Assembly (NCBI GenBank): GCA_013396915.1
Contig: VWZL01003405.1
Location: forward strand, 350,025 to 414,024
Direction: 5' to 3'
DNA length: 64,000 nt
Source of the DNA: Stercorarius parasiticus
Lineage: Eukaryota; Chordata; Aves; Charadriiformes; Stercorariidae
The translations under genes and the position numbers were made by a program. Positions 14,370 through 43,277 of this stretch are shown here, one piece after another. The notes below the pieces were generated by a model. The model was not told the DNA's origin. It ran no database searches and saw only the letters and a list, made by a program, of their open reading frames with translations. Position 1 is the stretch's first letter. Every line of letters starts with the position of its first letter.

Positions 14370-15620
14370 CTTTTAAAAACATATGCCCGGGAACATATGC
14401 CCCTCCTCCCATCGTCTCCCCGCGTACACGAGCCGTGTAATGCTTATTCTCCTGCTTCTCTCCTAAAGCGCTTGCAAAAATAGGTTTGAGCCTGCCAGCT
14501 GCCTGTGTGTTTGCTGTGCGTTGTGGATTATATTTTAATGACATACACTAAGCCTCTTACGCTCAAACGAATGTGCCTTTAACTGTCTGTGCGTTAGTGC
14601 CGGTTTATGCGGTGCAGGGTCAGCCAGTGTATCCCCCGGCATCTCTGCCAGGGCACCGTCCAAGAATTTTAATGGTGCTTTCAAAAGCCTCCCGTTACGC
14701 AAGGTGCCCTTAATGGAGAGTCCTCCTGCCTCTGAAAGTTCCCTCTTGTTGCTAGACACAATGAAACGCGAGCCATAGTCTCTGCAGAGAGGGCCGGGAT
14801 TTTTTCGTGTCGCAGCGTGTAGCTGGGACACGGAGCGCGGCTCCCTCTGCTCTCCTGCCACGACCAGGGGGATTCATTTCATTAGTTCAGAGAGCTGTTC
14901 CAGAGGGAACGGAGGTTATGTAGGTCACCGATTCATCTCTGCTGTCTTGCAAAAAGAATTCATTATGAAATTTCACTTTAATTAATGCAATGCACCAGCT
15001 CTTAATAGTATTTCATCAGGACATCTGGTAAAAGCACATTAGCTACAGTTTAATGTTAAGATATAATTGAACAGAACTCCTGTTGGAGCTTGGCTTTTGC
15101 AATGTGTTTCGCTTCTGCTTCTCCTGCAAGCTGCCGATTAAAGGAATTGTGGGACTCCGTCGTCAGAAGGTGATGGAGCCTGATCCAAAGCCTTTTTGAC
15201 TTAACAGAAAGGCTCCGGTTAACGTTCACGGGCTCTGAAGTGGGTCTCTGAGGAACAAACCCAACATCCAACCTGTGTTTACATACCAGGTGCTACTGGT
15301 ACCGCCGCAGATCTATAGTCCTGAATATAAAGTAACAACTCTGGTGTTTAGTTCCCGTTGTGTTTGAAAGGCTGTCGTCAAAAGGTCTTTATAAACCATT
15401 TTCTTTTGGCTTAACTTAGAGCTTTTCCCGGTTCTAATTTTATCTCTACATAATTGTGTGTTTTAATACTTACTTGATTATCTGCCCAAATTAATGTCAG
15501 CGCAGCAGCTTTCCAAACAGCCGTATTAAATATTCACATCCAAAGGGGATTTTTCAGCCCTTTGTTTTACATCGGTCTCCTGCAGTATGAATGTGAACTC
15601 TCAAAAGATTTTAGTTAGTA
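14370..15620. promoter_or_regulatory. Candidate regulatory block downstream of MRAS
   Basis: The left half (14380-14880) carries about 27 CpGs in 500 bp plus the paired AACATATGCCC repeat. The right half is AT-rich with homeodomain-like sites, including TTAATTAA at 14978-14985 followed by TGCAA. The composition switch and motif density resemble vertebrate conserved non-coding elements, but conservation cannot be tested here and the call is pattern-based inference. Confidence 0.22.
14378..14402. repeat. 11-bp direct repeat AACATATGCCC, 14-bp spacing
   Basis: Copies at 14378-14388 and 14392-14402, at the left edge of a block enriched in CpG. Each contains CATATG, an E-box-type hexamer. Confidence 0.7.
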
Positions 15621-18600
15621 AGTACTAGGTCATGATTATTTAAGTCTAACTAACAGGCTACAGAGACTTTGGAAGATTAGTATATGTAGAAAATTTTTGT
15701 GAACTGTTTGAAATCTTCTGTTTGATTTGAAGCTGCCACCTCCACTTCTCCTTTTCTCTTTTTGGGTAAGTGTTTGAATAGCCAATAATAAAAAAAATCC
15801 ACAACTAATGCAAGTGCAGATTGCTTAGGTTCCCTTTTACACTTCCCCCCTTCGGAAACTTTTTTACCATTGTTTTTGGGGCAGTTTTACTCCTAACCTT
15901 TGCTGAGAAGGGACACAAAGGACTAAGGTGTTAGAGAAGCTTTTCCTGCTGTTTAGTTGTTCCTTGGGTTATTTTCTGCACCAGTAGGAAAGAGAAGGTG
16001 GCAGGAGGGATCTGGAAAAGCGTAGTATGCCCTCACCGAAATCCCCAGTGGGTTGCCGGTGGTGCCCAGCACCTGGCGGTCCTGCTGGCAGGACCCTGCA
16101 CACACGTGAAGGGATCCCGAGGGTGTATTGACCTCCCCATCCACCCAGATGCCATACAGCTGGCTGCGTCCAAAGGACCCCGCACCACTCACCCTGTCTG
16201 CACCCTGTCACAAGGGGCAGGTGGGACTGAGGGAGAGCGGTGGGACAAGGCCAGTCCATGTGGCAGGTAAGGTCACCTCTCCTCGCAGATGCTCTCCTGG
16301 GATCCAACCTGCCTATAAAACAGTAGATCATGACACCATGTGAGAACACAAAGTGTTCCTGTCCTCATCTGGTCAACACAGGGGATTCATTTCTGGGAAA
16401 CAGCCAAATTGCCCCAAAGACAATCTTAGTGATGTGGGTTGGCAATGAATTTGACCCTGTCCTTGAAGCTGCTCTGTGAAGTAGCCACAAACCCAAGCCC
16501 ACACCATCAAATTCAAGGCACAGCCTCTCTCCAGGGAGGAGCACCAGCTCTGTCCCCCCTTCATAGAGGCTGTGGGAAAAGGCTGTTGCAGAGAAGAGGC
16601 AGCTGGGCAGTAAAAGATGCTCTGCCGTAGCCAAATTGGCTCTCCAGGGATACTTCAATGCTACAAGTCCCATACTGGTCACAGTAAGAGGAAGCCCAAC
16701 TGAGACCATTGCTAGGGCTGAAGAAGCCTGCAGTTTGGCATTAGTTGGCGATAAAGTATAGGAAACATAGGCAGCCTTTCTCCCTGTGGGTCAGGCTGAT
16801 GCTAGCTCTGGCCCGAGAAGCAGAAGTAGTTTATTCAGGACAAGCATCAGTAGTATTATTTATACGTCCAGTTCTGAAAGCCCTCTGGATGCTAAGAGGA
16901 ATGGCCACAGTGGCATTAGATAGCATTGTTTGTTTGTCGTTCCCTTAGGACAACATCACTAAGGGACCTGTTATTTTAAAAGTAAGCATTAGCCTCTCCC
17001 TTGGAAACTTGAAACAGCCACCCAGCTGTGGGCTCACACGGCTTATGCTTGGTGCTCATGGGTTTGTTCTCCCAGGGCAGCCCATCGCGAATACAGTCAC
17101 TAGTGTTGGGGACTCCGTGGAACAAGACGGATTCAAGCTTTTGTTCTGTAAGAAAAACCAAAGCAGTTAGGTAAATAAGTCCAAAGGCATTTTACAGAGT
17201 AAACTTTTTTTTTCGCTAAACGAAGTAGAACTTGTGACCTTTTCCATTTTTATTTTATCTCCATCATGCTATAAACTGAATCCCAAATTAGGAAGGAGAT
17301 GGAGTTTTTAGGAAAAAAACCCAACCAATTGAAAACACTGGGAAATACACTGCTTCTGGAAGCAGCCTGTATCTAGTCGGTATTTACAGTTTGTGTGAGG
17401 GACTGAACCTCTCAGGATAGTTGGCCTTAGATGTCTTCTTTCAGCATTTAATATTTATCTTCATTTAAGTCTATGCTAACTGTAGTTTCCCAGCTTGACG
17501 CAAATTGAGCGCAAGTCCCAGCAGTGCTAGGTGTTCAGGCATCTCACCAACTTCAGCTCTTTCTTTCTGCGCGCTTCAGATCTCTGCACTCTTGTTTCTG
17601 CAGCCTATAGAACAAGATCTGCCACCTCTGAGTGTCCTGACTGCGAAGTGGTTAGACTGATCCATCAATGCTGAATCCTGAAATGAAAAATCGTTAGTGC
17701 CACTTCTCTATTCTTGCAGCAGCAGGTGTGAATTTTCCCCAAATAATTGTTACATGTTGGAGTAAAACCACCAAAAAAGTAGCAGAGGGTCATCTCTGGC
17801 TTTAAGTATTTTGTGCTGTTGGTGTGACTCCTCTTCCCCATGAAACACCTTCTTCCAAAGGCTGCCCAAACGTCCCCCATCAGCACACTAACCCTTCTGG
17901 CCAAAGGAAACAAAGAAACTTCACCAAGCTGAGCAAAAAAACGTGGGAAAGAAACTCTGTGACCAGCTCTGTGGGAAACTCAGTGCCAGAAACAGGCTTA
18001 AGCTCTTGTGAAGGTTTGGAGACACGGATGAGGGCAAGGCAAGGCAGGAAGCTCCCAGGGGAGGGCGGGCAGCACCCTGTCCCCAGCTCACACCATTGTG
18101 CTTTGTTCAACCTCCACAATTGTGCGAGCGGAGCCCAGCGCATCAGCCTTCACTTCGAATTTCCTGCTTTCTGTCGGTTCGCATCCCGGGAACTGTTGTT
18201 TGAAACACGGCTCTTATTATGGAGCTTGCAGAAAAGAAACCTCTGCCCCATAAGCATGTGCCCAGGCCTTTCAGTGGGTTCCCAGCGCCAGGGCTCCTGC
18301 TTTAAGAGGGCACAGGCTATTGAGATGCAAAGAGGCATGCCAAATACCCGGCTGGGTCTTGGGCTGGTTAGGAATGACTCAGCAGTCGAGAGGAGCTGCC
18401 GTCTCAGAAGCACCACAATAACCACCTCTGTGTGTGGCAGTCTGAGGACCAGCTCGTGACTTGTTCAGCTGGGCTGACTCCTCAGCAGAGATTGTCCTAA
18501 TCGTGGACCGTACGACATCTCTTACCAAGATTTGCAGAGGATTTGGCTTTATAGAACAGGCTCCCAATTCACAAAGCTCCTTCCTCCCTCTCTTGCTCCT

Positions 18601-19540
18601 GCTCTCTTAGTGTGCAAATCCAGGATTTTGTCCGAGTCCCTCCTGTTTGGCTGCTGGACCTGACCACATGCCCAGTCTGAGCTCTCCGGCTACATCCCAT
18701 GCCCTGGTCTGCATGAGGGAGACCTGGGAGGAAGGTTGGAAAACAGAGAAATAGTAATGCTTGTGGCAAGTCAGACTGCTGTGTTGGGCTTGGCGTGATG
18801 TTGCTGGTCCCCCAGGATTCGGCAAAGGGAGCCTTGAATTCAAAAGAAATAAAAAAGCTGTCCCAAAATTGCCAGAAGAATTGGGGGATTTTGCCTGTCT
18901 CTGCTCCACACTCAGCACTGCTGGACGTCCCCATCTCTGTCGGGAACACTGACCCCGTGCTCACCCACCTGCTGGGCCTCCCTGACCGAGCACAAGCCTT
19001 CCTCCCCTGGCCCCCTCCCTTTGGCACCACACACAGCGTCCACACATTTCTCCTGCTTCAGGAAGTCTTGGCCTGCCTGACCTGCTGGCCACTTACCGGT
19101 GACTTCTTGGAGCTGAAGGGATTTGCCACAGTGGTGAGAAACCCCCCCCAAAACAGAGCATAGCTCCCTGCTGCCACTCCTTCTCGCTCCCCATCATGGG
19201 CTCCAGCACACACAGGGTCTTCTCCCTGCTCTGTTCTGCTGCGAGCAAGTCCCACATCGTCCCAGAAACTGTGTCTGTGAGATCATCTATGAAATATTTA
19301 TTCCCCGCGCATGCAGGAGAAAAAGAAGCAAAAAGCCTGCATAATATCGATGGAATCCCTGATAGCCAAATATTGAATTATTTACAGCCTAATTGTGCAA
19401 GTGATACTCATGAGATCACTTAGGCTGCAAGATGCAATTAATACATTTCACAAAATTGGTGACTTTGACTTCAGACTTTGTTTTGATGCATCGGTGAGTC
19501 CCTAAAAACCAGGTGAGATCACTTTGCAGGAGAAGAGCTA

Positions 19541-19570
19541 GAATATCCACAGACACTTGAATATCCACAG
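19541..19570. repeat. Short direct repeat GAATATCCACAG x2, 18-bp period
   Basis: The 12-mer occurs at 19541-19552 and 19559-19570 in non-coding DNA. It is too short and sparse to assign to a known family. Confidence 0.6.
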
Positions 19571-20150
19571 GCTTTTCTCAGAGCGCTGCTGGGAAATAGG
19601 AAGGGGCACTCAAACCACCATGGGCTCAACTAGCGGCCGGAAAATATGCATCTGGAGCCATTTCAGGTACTCGGGTGAATCTTACCTGGCTGCTAGCTGT
19701 TGCTTCAGAAGGGCACAGGTCTCCCATAGGTCTTGTGTTACATCTGAAACTCCCAGGCAAATGCCCTGGATACCCCGAGGCATCTCAGATGGCATTAAAT
19801 ACATGTATGCAGGACACAGAATTGAGCCTATGTGCCTGCTGGCCCCAGCAGACCTCCCAGCACAGGGAGCAGTGACCAAGAATCGCACCGTTCCCTGTGG
19901 CATAACATCCTTCCTCTCCTCCTTACTGTAGTGCTGGACGTGTAGCTGTAATGTGGTACTTCACACATACGCTAAAGGTCCTTTCTGCCGAAGGGACAGC
20001 AGATAGAGTGGATTGGCCATTGAACCCCAACTCACAGAACTTGGGATTTCCAGACATGGAGTTTTTCTGTCCAGTCCCAGGTACGTGGGTCGATGTGGCA
20101 GTTGTCAAAGAAGCTTGGCTATTCCTCTAATGCCAAACTTCTCTCAAGCC

Positions 20151-20165
20151 CTCTCTCTCTCTCTC
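20151..20165. repeat. (CT)n microsatellite
   Basis: Fifteen bases of perfect CT repeat in non-coding DNA downstream of MRAS. Confidence 0.9.
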
Positions 20166-20927
20166 ATTAGTAAATACATATCTGAACCCTGACATCTGGA
20201 GTAGTCCACAGGTTGTGTCTCTTAAAACACTCTTATATTCTGTATGCCTAATTATAGTCTACCCTTAGCAGAGCTTTGGGGGGATCGCCTCATTCCCAAG
20301 CACTTCAGCAGCATTTAGTGCTCATCCCTTGAAATCGCTGGAGCTGAGCAAGGTTCTGGGCAGCCGCTTTTGGCCTCAGGATGGTGACAAGCAAAAAAAA
20401 CCCCGAAAAGTCTGAGCCAGTATTACAATGCTGTTCTCTCTGTGCCTAATAATGCTCATTTCCTCTCGAGACGAGACACATCATGTATGTCTAAACCCCT
20501 CAGCCTATCCCAGTTTACAAATTCTGGTACAGCTGTAGGTTTAAAGAGCCAGCCAAAATTAATTATGACAGATTAAGGAACAGAGCAACGTACCGCAATG
20601 CCCTCTTGTTAATCTGAAACATCTGACCCAAACCAAGCAATCTCAGCCCCTCATTAAGCTCCTGCTTGTCTCGTTCACCATCTCTAGCGTTTTTCTGCTG
20701 AGCACCATCATCTGAACATGGTTTACTCAGCTGTACCCGGACTGTCATTCAGCAGCTTTGCCAGCGATAGCGGCCAAGAAAGCAGGTTTGTAGGTAGCCC
20801 ACCATGTGTAGGTCTGCACAGTTGGGATTTTTTGTTTGTTTTTACTGTTATCAGGCTTTTGTTCCATTTAGATTTGGCAGGTAGAGAAGGACAATTAAAT
20901 CCCCTGCTCATGCCAGAGGAAAATGTA

Positions 20928-20933
20928 TTTATT
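20928..20933 (-). terminator. Candidate poly(A) signal AATAAA for MRAS (distal)
   Basis: Plus-strand TTTATT reads AATAAA on the gene strand. It is the first canonical hexamer I found downstream of the MRAS stop and would imply a 3' UTR of about 3.4 kb. The following sequence is not strongly GU-rich, so support is weak. Confidence 0.2.
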
Positions 20934-23652
20934 TTAGCCAGGTACTTTTCCTTCTCTTCCTTCCCACCCCCCTTTTTCCTTAAATGAGAGACAAAGATAG
21001 ACAGACAGATATGACTTTGCTTGTACAATAAATGCCACACGTCTCAAAGGCCAGTAAGAAAACGAGCCAGTGTCTGCTTTATAGGCAGAAGGACCTGAGG
21101 GAGGAAACAGCAGCACGATTTACCTGAAGGCAGTGGTACAGCTGGGATGAGATCCCAGGTTGGGAAGGTGAATTACAACTTTAGAAAGGCAAAACTTACG
21201 TAGCTTAAGAATTTTTTTGTTGTTTTACAAATATTATTCAGTGCCTAAAATGAAAAAAAGGAGGCCATTTAGTTATCAAATACAAGTGAATCTGTAAGGT
21301 TTTACCTTTCTTCTCTTTTCGTTTTGTTTGTAGGTGTCTATTGAAAGAAAGGTGAGGCTACGGCCAGCTCTCCTTTCTAAATTCCTGTTTAGGAAAAGAG
21401 GAAGCAGTTTGCTGTGACACAAGTGAATGCAGATTTAGCCAGGGGCTGAAGATGATGTTAGGTCACTTGGACCATCAGCTCTTTGGAATATGAGCCCCAA
21501 GTGCAGCCTTGCAGGATCCTCCTTCTCCAGACTGCCTCTGACCACAGCAAAGAAGTCCCTTTCCGTTGGATGCTCCATAGAAAAAAATAAGCCACCCACC
21601 AGCATGGCTGGTGCTTTCGGTAGCTTAAGTACCACCAACCAGTGTCTCTCCACCCAGGTCTCTAGGTGCTGCGTGTAGCAGGGAAGGTGATTTTGGTTCA
21701 CTAACAGCCCTGAATATGAAAGGGTGAGTTAAATGGCAATAGGCTTTGTATCCTTTCACTATTTTGAGCACCCTAGACTCATAACAGATGCGATCCCTGT
21801 TGGAAAACGCTATAAACAAGTTGATGAACGTGGAAGAAAACAGGCATACTTTCCCCATTTGCCACTACCCACATTCAGTTGTTAATCTGCTCCTTTCCCC
21901 TCCTCCCCCCATTATTCTGCAGTATCTGTTAGTCGCTCAAGAAGCTGAAGAAACAATTAAGATGCTTCAGAAAAAGCAGATAATTTCTCACATGCAGTGC
22001 TGAGTACCCAGCAGATGTGACTGAAGATACACACATGCTGTTTTCAAGCAAGTATTCCCAAGGGTTTAGATAAAAATAATAATAAGGATGAGGGGTTTCA
22101 GCAGACGTCAGGTTATTTTTAAGTGGAAGGGCTCTAGGGGGTATTAGCAGGGCTCCCTGAAAATGCCATCATCTTTTTTGTGTGGGGGATCCCATAGCAT
22201 TCGTTGTGTATAATTAAAAAAAATAATTAACTAGTAACCAAGCTAGACAGGGATTCTGGCAGGAAAGCAGCAACGAGGGTTGCAGCAAACTGGGTTGGTT
22301 GCACATATCAGACACGTTCCGATTTACCAGAGGTTTTCAAGGCAGAACAAATGAGATGCCTACAGGGAGCTCCTCACCTCCAGAAGACAGTGGCGAGTCT
22401 CAAGGGCCACGATTTGACCCGGACGGCGGTTTTGGTCACCACAGTTCAGCCAACACGGGAACGATACAGTGGGAGAAACCCTGTGATGGTCTGGAGCCAG
22501 ATCTCAGTGGACACAGAGTGTTGCAACTTTACTGAAGCCTGTGGCCCACATCCAGTGCAAGCGCCCGTGAAAAATATTCCTTCCCAATATCCGCCTCCTT
22601 AATGCATCCCCAGCATCTGTCATCACACAAAAGGGGATGGAGGCATTGGAGCCAGCCTTATGGGAAGCAGCTTGCTGAGCCAGCCGCAGACATTTGCCAT
22701 CTTCTGGCTGTGATGAAGACTGGACAAATTAGGAAAATGTTTTCATTAGCCGCACTCACCTGAAAAATAATCAGCAGCCAACTCCCAGGTGGCCTGGCAA
22801 AGAGTCAAGAAACGAAATCTGGCGGCAAATGGATTGCAAAGACAAACATAAACAAATAAGTCTGTGATGATCCACCATCTTGAATGCATCTTCAATACCC
22901 AATACCAGGCTTTTCTGCGCTCAGACGCACAAATCTCAGGCATTCATACTCTGCCAGTGTTTTAAGTCATGCCCATAAAGCATATTTGAGTAGGATTCAA
23001 GCTGATGAAAAGCAAGTTGTTACTTTCAAAGGGGTTTGGTGACCCTGTGAATGGAGCCGATGGCTTCACTCCAGCAGATGACAATCCATTAAATTAAAGA
23101 AAAAATTGCCACCGCAATTCTTAGTGCCAGCAAAAGCGTGAGAGAAAATGTGGCCCCTCCAGGATGTGCAGAACCGTATTTCTGGTGCCACAGATGGCGG
23201 CTTGAATGGCTGCAGGTTTTTTGCCTTGACTTTTCATAAGGCATAAAGATATTTAGCCTCTGCTGTTTTCAGGGAGAACTTTTAGATATATTAAGCTTAT
23301 GAACAGACATATCCCGCTTGAGTGATTTTTCAAAACACCTCTTCCTTTCAAGTCACCAACTCTCAGCGAAGGGGGGAGAAGAAGAAATGAAGAAACATTG
23401 AGCCAAAGACCATAAACAGACTTTTTTTGTGTGTGCAAGATGAGCCTGGGAAAAGCAAAACAATTCATCTACCCAAGAGTGGCTTTGCAGGGAAAGGTTA
23501 AGGAATAATAAAGAAGGATTTAGATCACACCACTTTACACACATTTATGAGGGAGAAATTCAACACCCAGATAACAAATTCAGTTCAGGTTTTACTTCCT
23601 CTCTCCCTTTCTTCCCCCTTAAAGATGACATACCCTTCCATTTGTAAATTAC

Positions 23653-23658
23653 TTTAAT
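23653..23658 (-). terminator. Candidate poly(A) signal ATTAAA for MRAS (proximal)
   Basis: Plus-strand TTTAAT reads ATTAAA on the gene strand, about 650 nt after the stop codon. Sequence downstream on that strand is moderately G/U-rich (GGGTATGTC). This is a common variant signal, but a hexamer alone is weak evidence. Confidence 0.25.
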
Positions 23659-24040
23659 TTAAATACTTCCAGGTTAACAAAACGCCTTAACTTCGACATG
23701 CCCCAAATTACAAAACAGAAACAAAACCTCTTGACAAGGGTAAGGAAAAAAAATAATCCAAGCCCCAACCTCCTTTGCTAAGCTGGAGTTTATGGTCTGT
23801 GAGCTGGCCGCCCTCCAGAGTCTGACACAATGTCTGGAGCACCCAGAGCAGCTGGAATTCATTTTCTTCCTCCAAATCTATGCACTTTCATATGAAGTCG
23901 TGTTTTGGCACTGCCGCGTAAGAGAGAGTTCAGTGCAAAAAATCTAACCCCGGCCGTGTTTCTTTGCAACCCAGCACTCGCCGAGCAAACAACAAAAAAG
24001 AAGAGGACAAAAAAAAAATTAAGAGANGAGGCCCCTGGAA

Positions 24041-24260
24041 GGCGCTGGGGATGTTCGAGAGTTGAGGTCCTGCTGATCCCTTCTGCCTCCCGTTCGCGCG
24101 GCTCCCACACCGGCCCTGACGTGCGACCCCACTCTGGAGGGGTCCGGACCCCCTTGAGCCGCCTCCTCTGAGCCCGAGACGCCGTGGGGAGCCTGGGGGG
24201 GCAGCGGGGTCGAGCGAGTGTCGTGCTGCTGCTCCTCGCCTGGGTTGGCGGTGGGTCAAG
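24041..24260. other. CpG-dense patch just downstream of the MRAS stop codon
   Basis: About 20 CpG dinucleotides occur in 220 bp, far above the neighbouring sequence, with GC-rich context on both strands. It lies within the probable 3' UTR. It could be a GC-rich UTR segment, a small orphan CpG island or an antisense or alternative promoter. No TATA box or conserved coding sequence is evident. Confidence 0.6.
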
Positions 24261-24302
24261 GGGGGAAGAGGGAGGTGTCCAAGGCACTCCCAGGCAGTCC
24301 CA

Positions 24303-42057
<17,755 letters not shown>

Positions 42058-42651
42058 CTGGAAAAAGAGATCATCTCCGATCACTCATTAGCAATTAAAA
42101 GAGGGCAACGTGCACAAGACGGCTTTTACCTGCTGCCTAAGCAGTGAGGACGAAGGCAGTATTGACATCCGAAGTCCTTATGGACAGCAGCGGCAGCACC
42201 TATCCTCCACAACCCAGAGCCATCACTTAGAAGTGCGGACAACCCCACCACTGTGGCTTGTTTGCTCCTGCCTTGTCTACAAGGACCACTAATTGCCACC
42301 AAATGCGTGTGCAAAACTTTTATCATCTGAATACCTTTCCTAGAGGGACTGGGCCCATGCGGCCATGCCAAAAATCACCAAAGGCCAGGGCAGCTGCCAA
42401 GTTCCAGTTGCCAGTGACCCAATGCCATTGAGAAGCCAGAGCCCTGCTGCTCTTCACTGCTTAACCCGGTACAGCAAACACTGAACGGTGTATTACATCC
42501 TGGGGCCAGATCTGCCTGCAGAACTGGTGGTGATGGATGAAACCAGAATTAAAGGTCCAGCCCTGGCTCTGCCGACAGACAAGTTTTCAAGTTTGAGAAA
42601 TAAAAACAACAAGGCAGCAGGCCAGGAAGAACAGGTGGTTTTTGTTTTGCC

Positions 42652-42665
42652 TTTTTTTTTTTTTT
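42652..42665. repeat. Poly-T tract
   Basis: T14 on the plus strand, followed by AAGAAAAAAACCC, in the intron or upstream DNA 5' of MRAS coding exon 1. Confidence 0.8.
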
Positions 42666-43241
42666 AAGAAAAAAACCCACCCAACCCTGCTGTGGCAGGA
42701 AGGCTGGTTTCTGCGGCTATGACACAGTCAGAGAGGCAGGAGAGCAGCTTCCCCTGCAGCCTGATCACACCGCTCCCCTCACCTCAGCTGAGCCACGGAG
42801 GAAGTGACTCTTCAAAGAAAGAAGAAAAAAATTCACTGGCTGCAACTGGGCGACGGCACACGTGTGTGGAGAAAGGAGAAGAGGCAGCCATTGCTGAATG
42901 GCCCATTTCAACACTCAACAGCAGCGACCACTTATTTAAGAAGCAGCCAGGAGAGCGGTTTGGTACGTAGACTGCAGAAAGCAGAGCCCTCCACCCACCT
43001 GCCACACATGGGCAACAGCAATGCTCACTCAAATCACATGGGCAATGGGTGGCCATCTCCCAAATTTGAATGGCCATTGCATTTTCAGGGAGGTCTTCAC
43101 ACATTAAAAAAATAAAATAAAAAAATTCCATCTTAATGGAGTTTTGGCTCAAGAGAGGGCAGTTGATTTCCTTGGTATTGGTTTTCTTGATGCAAGCCAT
43201 CCAATGCGGGAGCAGCTGTGGTGATGCTTTCTGCAGGCACC

Positions 43242-43277
43242 TTTTCCCATTCATTTTGGTTTTCCCATCCATTTTGG
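43242..43277. repeat. Two-copy 18-bp tandem repeat
   Basis: TTTTCCCATTCATTTTGG is followed immediately by TTTTCCCATCCATTTTGG, one mismatch in 18. This is probably a recent local duplication. Confidence 0.85.

Larger units (their letters stand above)
1..20900. other. Non-coding DNA beyond the 3' side of MRAS; no gene recognised
   Basis: I see no exon with recognisable protein similarity on either strand, no CR1 copy, and no tRNA or rRNA. Short open frames abound but overlap each other on both strands and lack domains; the longest is 211 codons at 17824-18459. The next gene by mammalian order would be ESYT3 on the same strand as MRAS, but I recognise none of its domains here, so it presumably lies beyond the left edge. 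The only notable items are the two candidate regulatory blocks and the short repeats listed separately. Confidence 0.6.
23600..24302 (-). other. MRAS: Probable MRAS 3' UTR (proximal part)
   Basis: Sequence directly after the TGA stop on the minus strand with no splice-like interruption noted. It opens with a CpG-dense patch (about 24041-24260), then an A-rich plus-strand stretch with one ambiguous base (N at 24027), then AT-richer DNA. An ATTAAA variant poly(A) signal lies at 23653-23658. The 3' end is not determined from sequence alone; the nearest canonical AATAAA on this strand is much further on, at 20928-20933. Confidence 0.5.

Noticed and set aside
17824..18459. Longest open reading frame in the window (211 codons, plus strand) as a possible gene
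   Set aside because: No recognisable domain, signal or repeat pattern; the opposite strand is also partly open; it lies in a GC-richer stretch where long chance frames are expected; no splice-linked partner exons were found.
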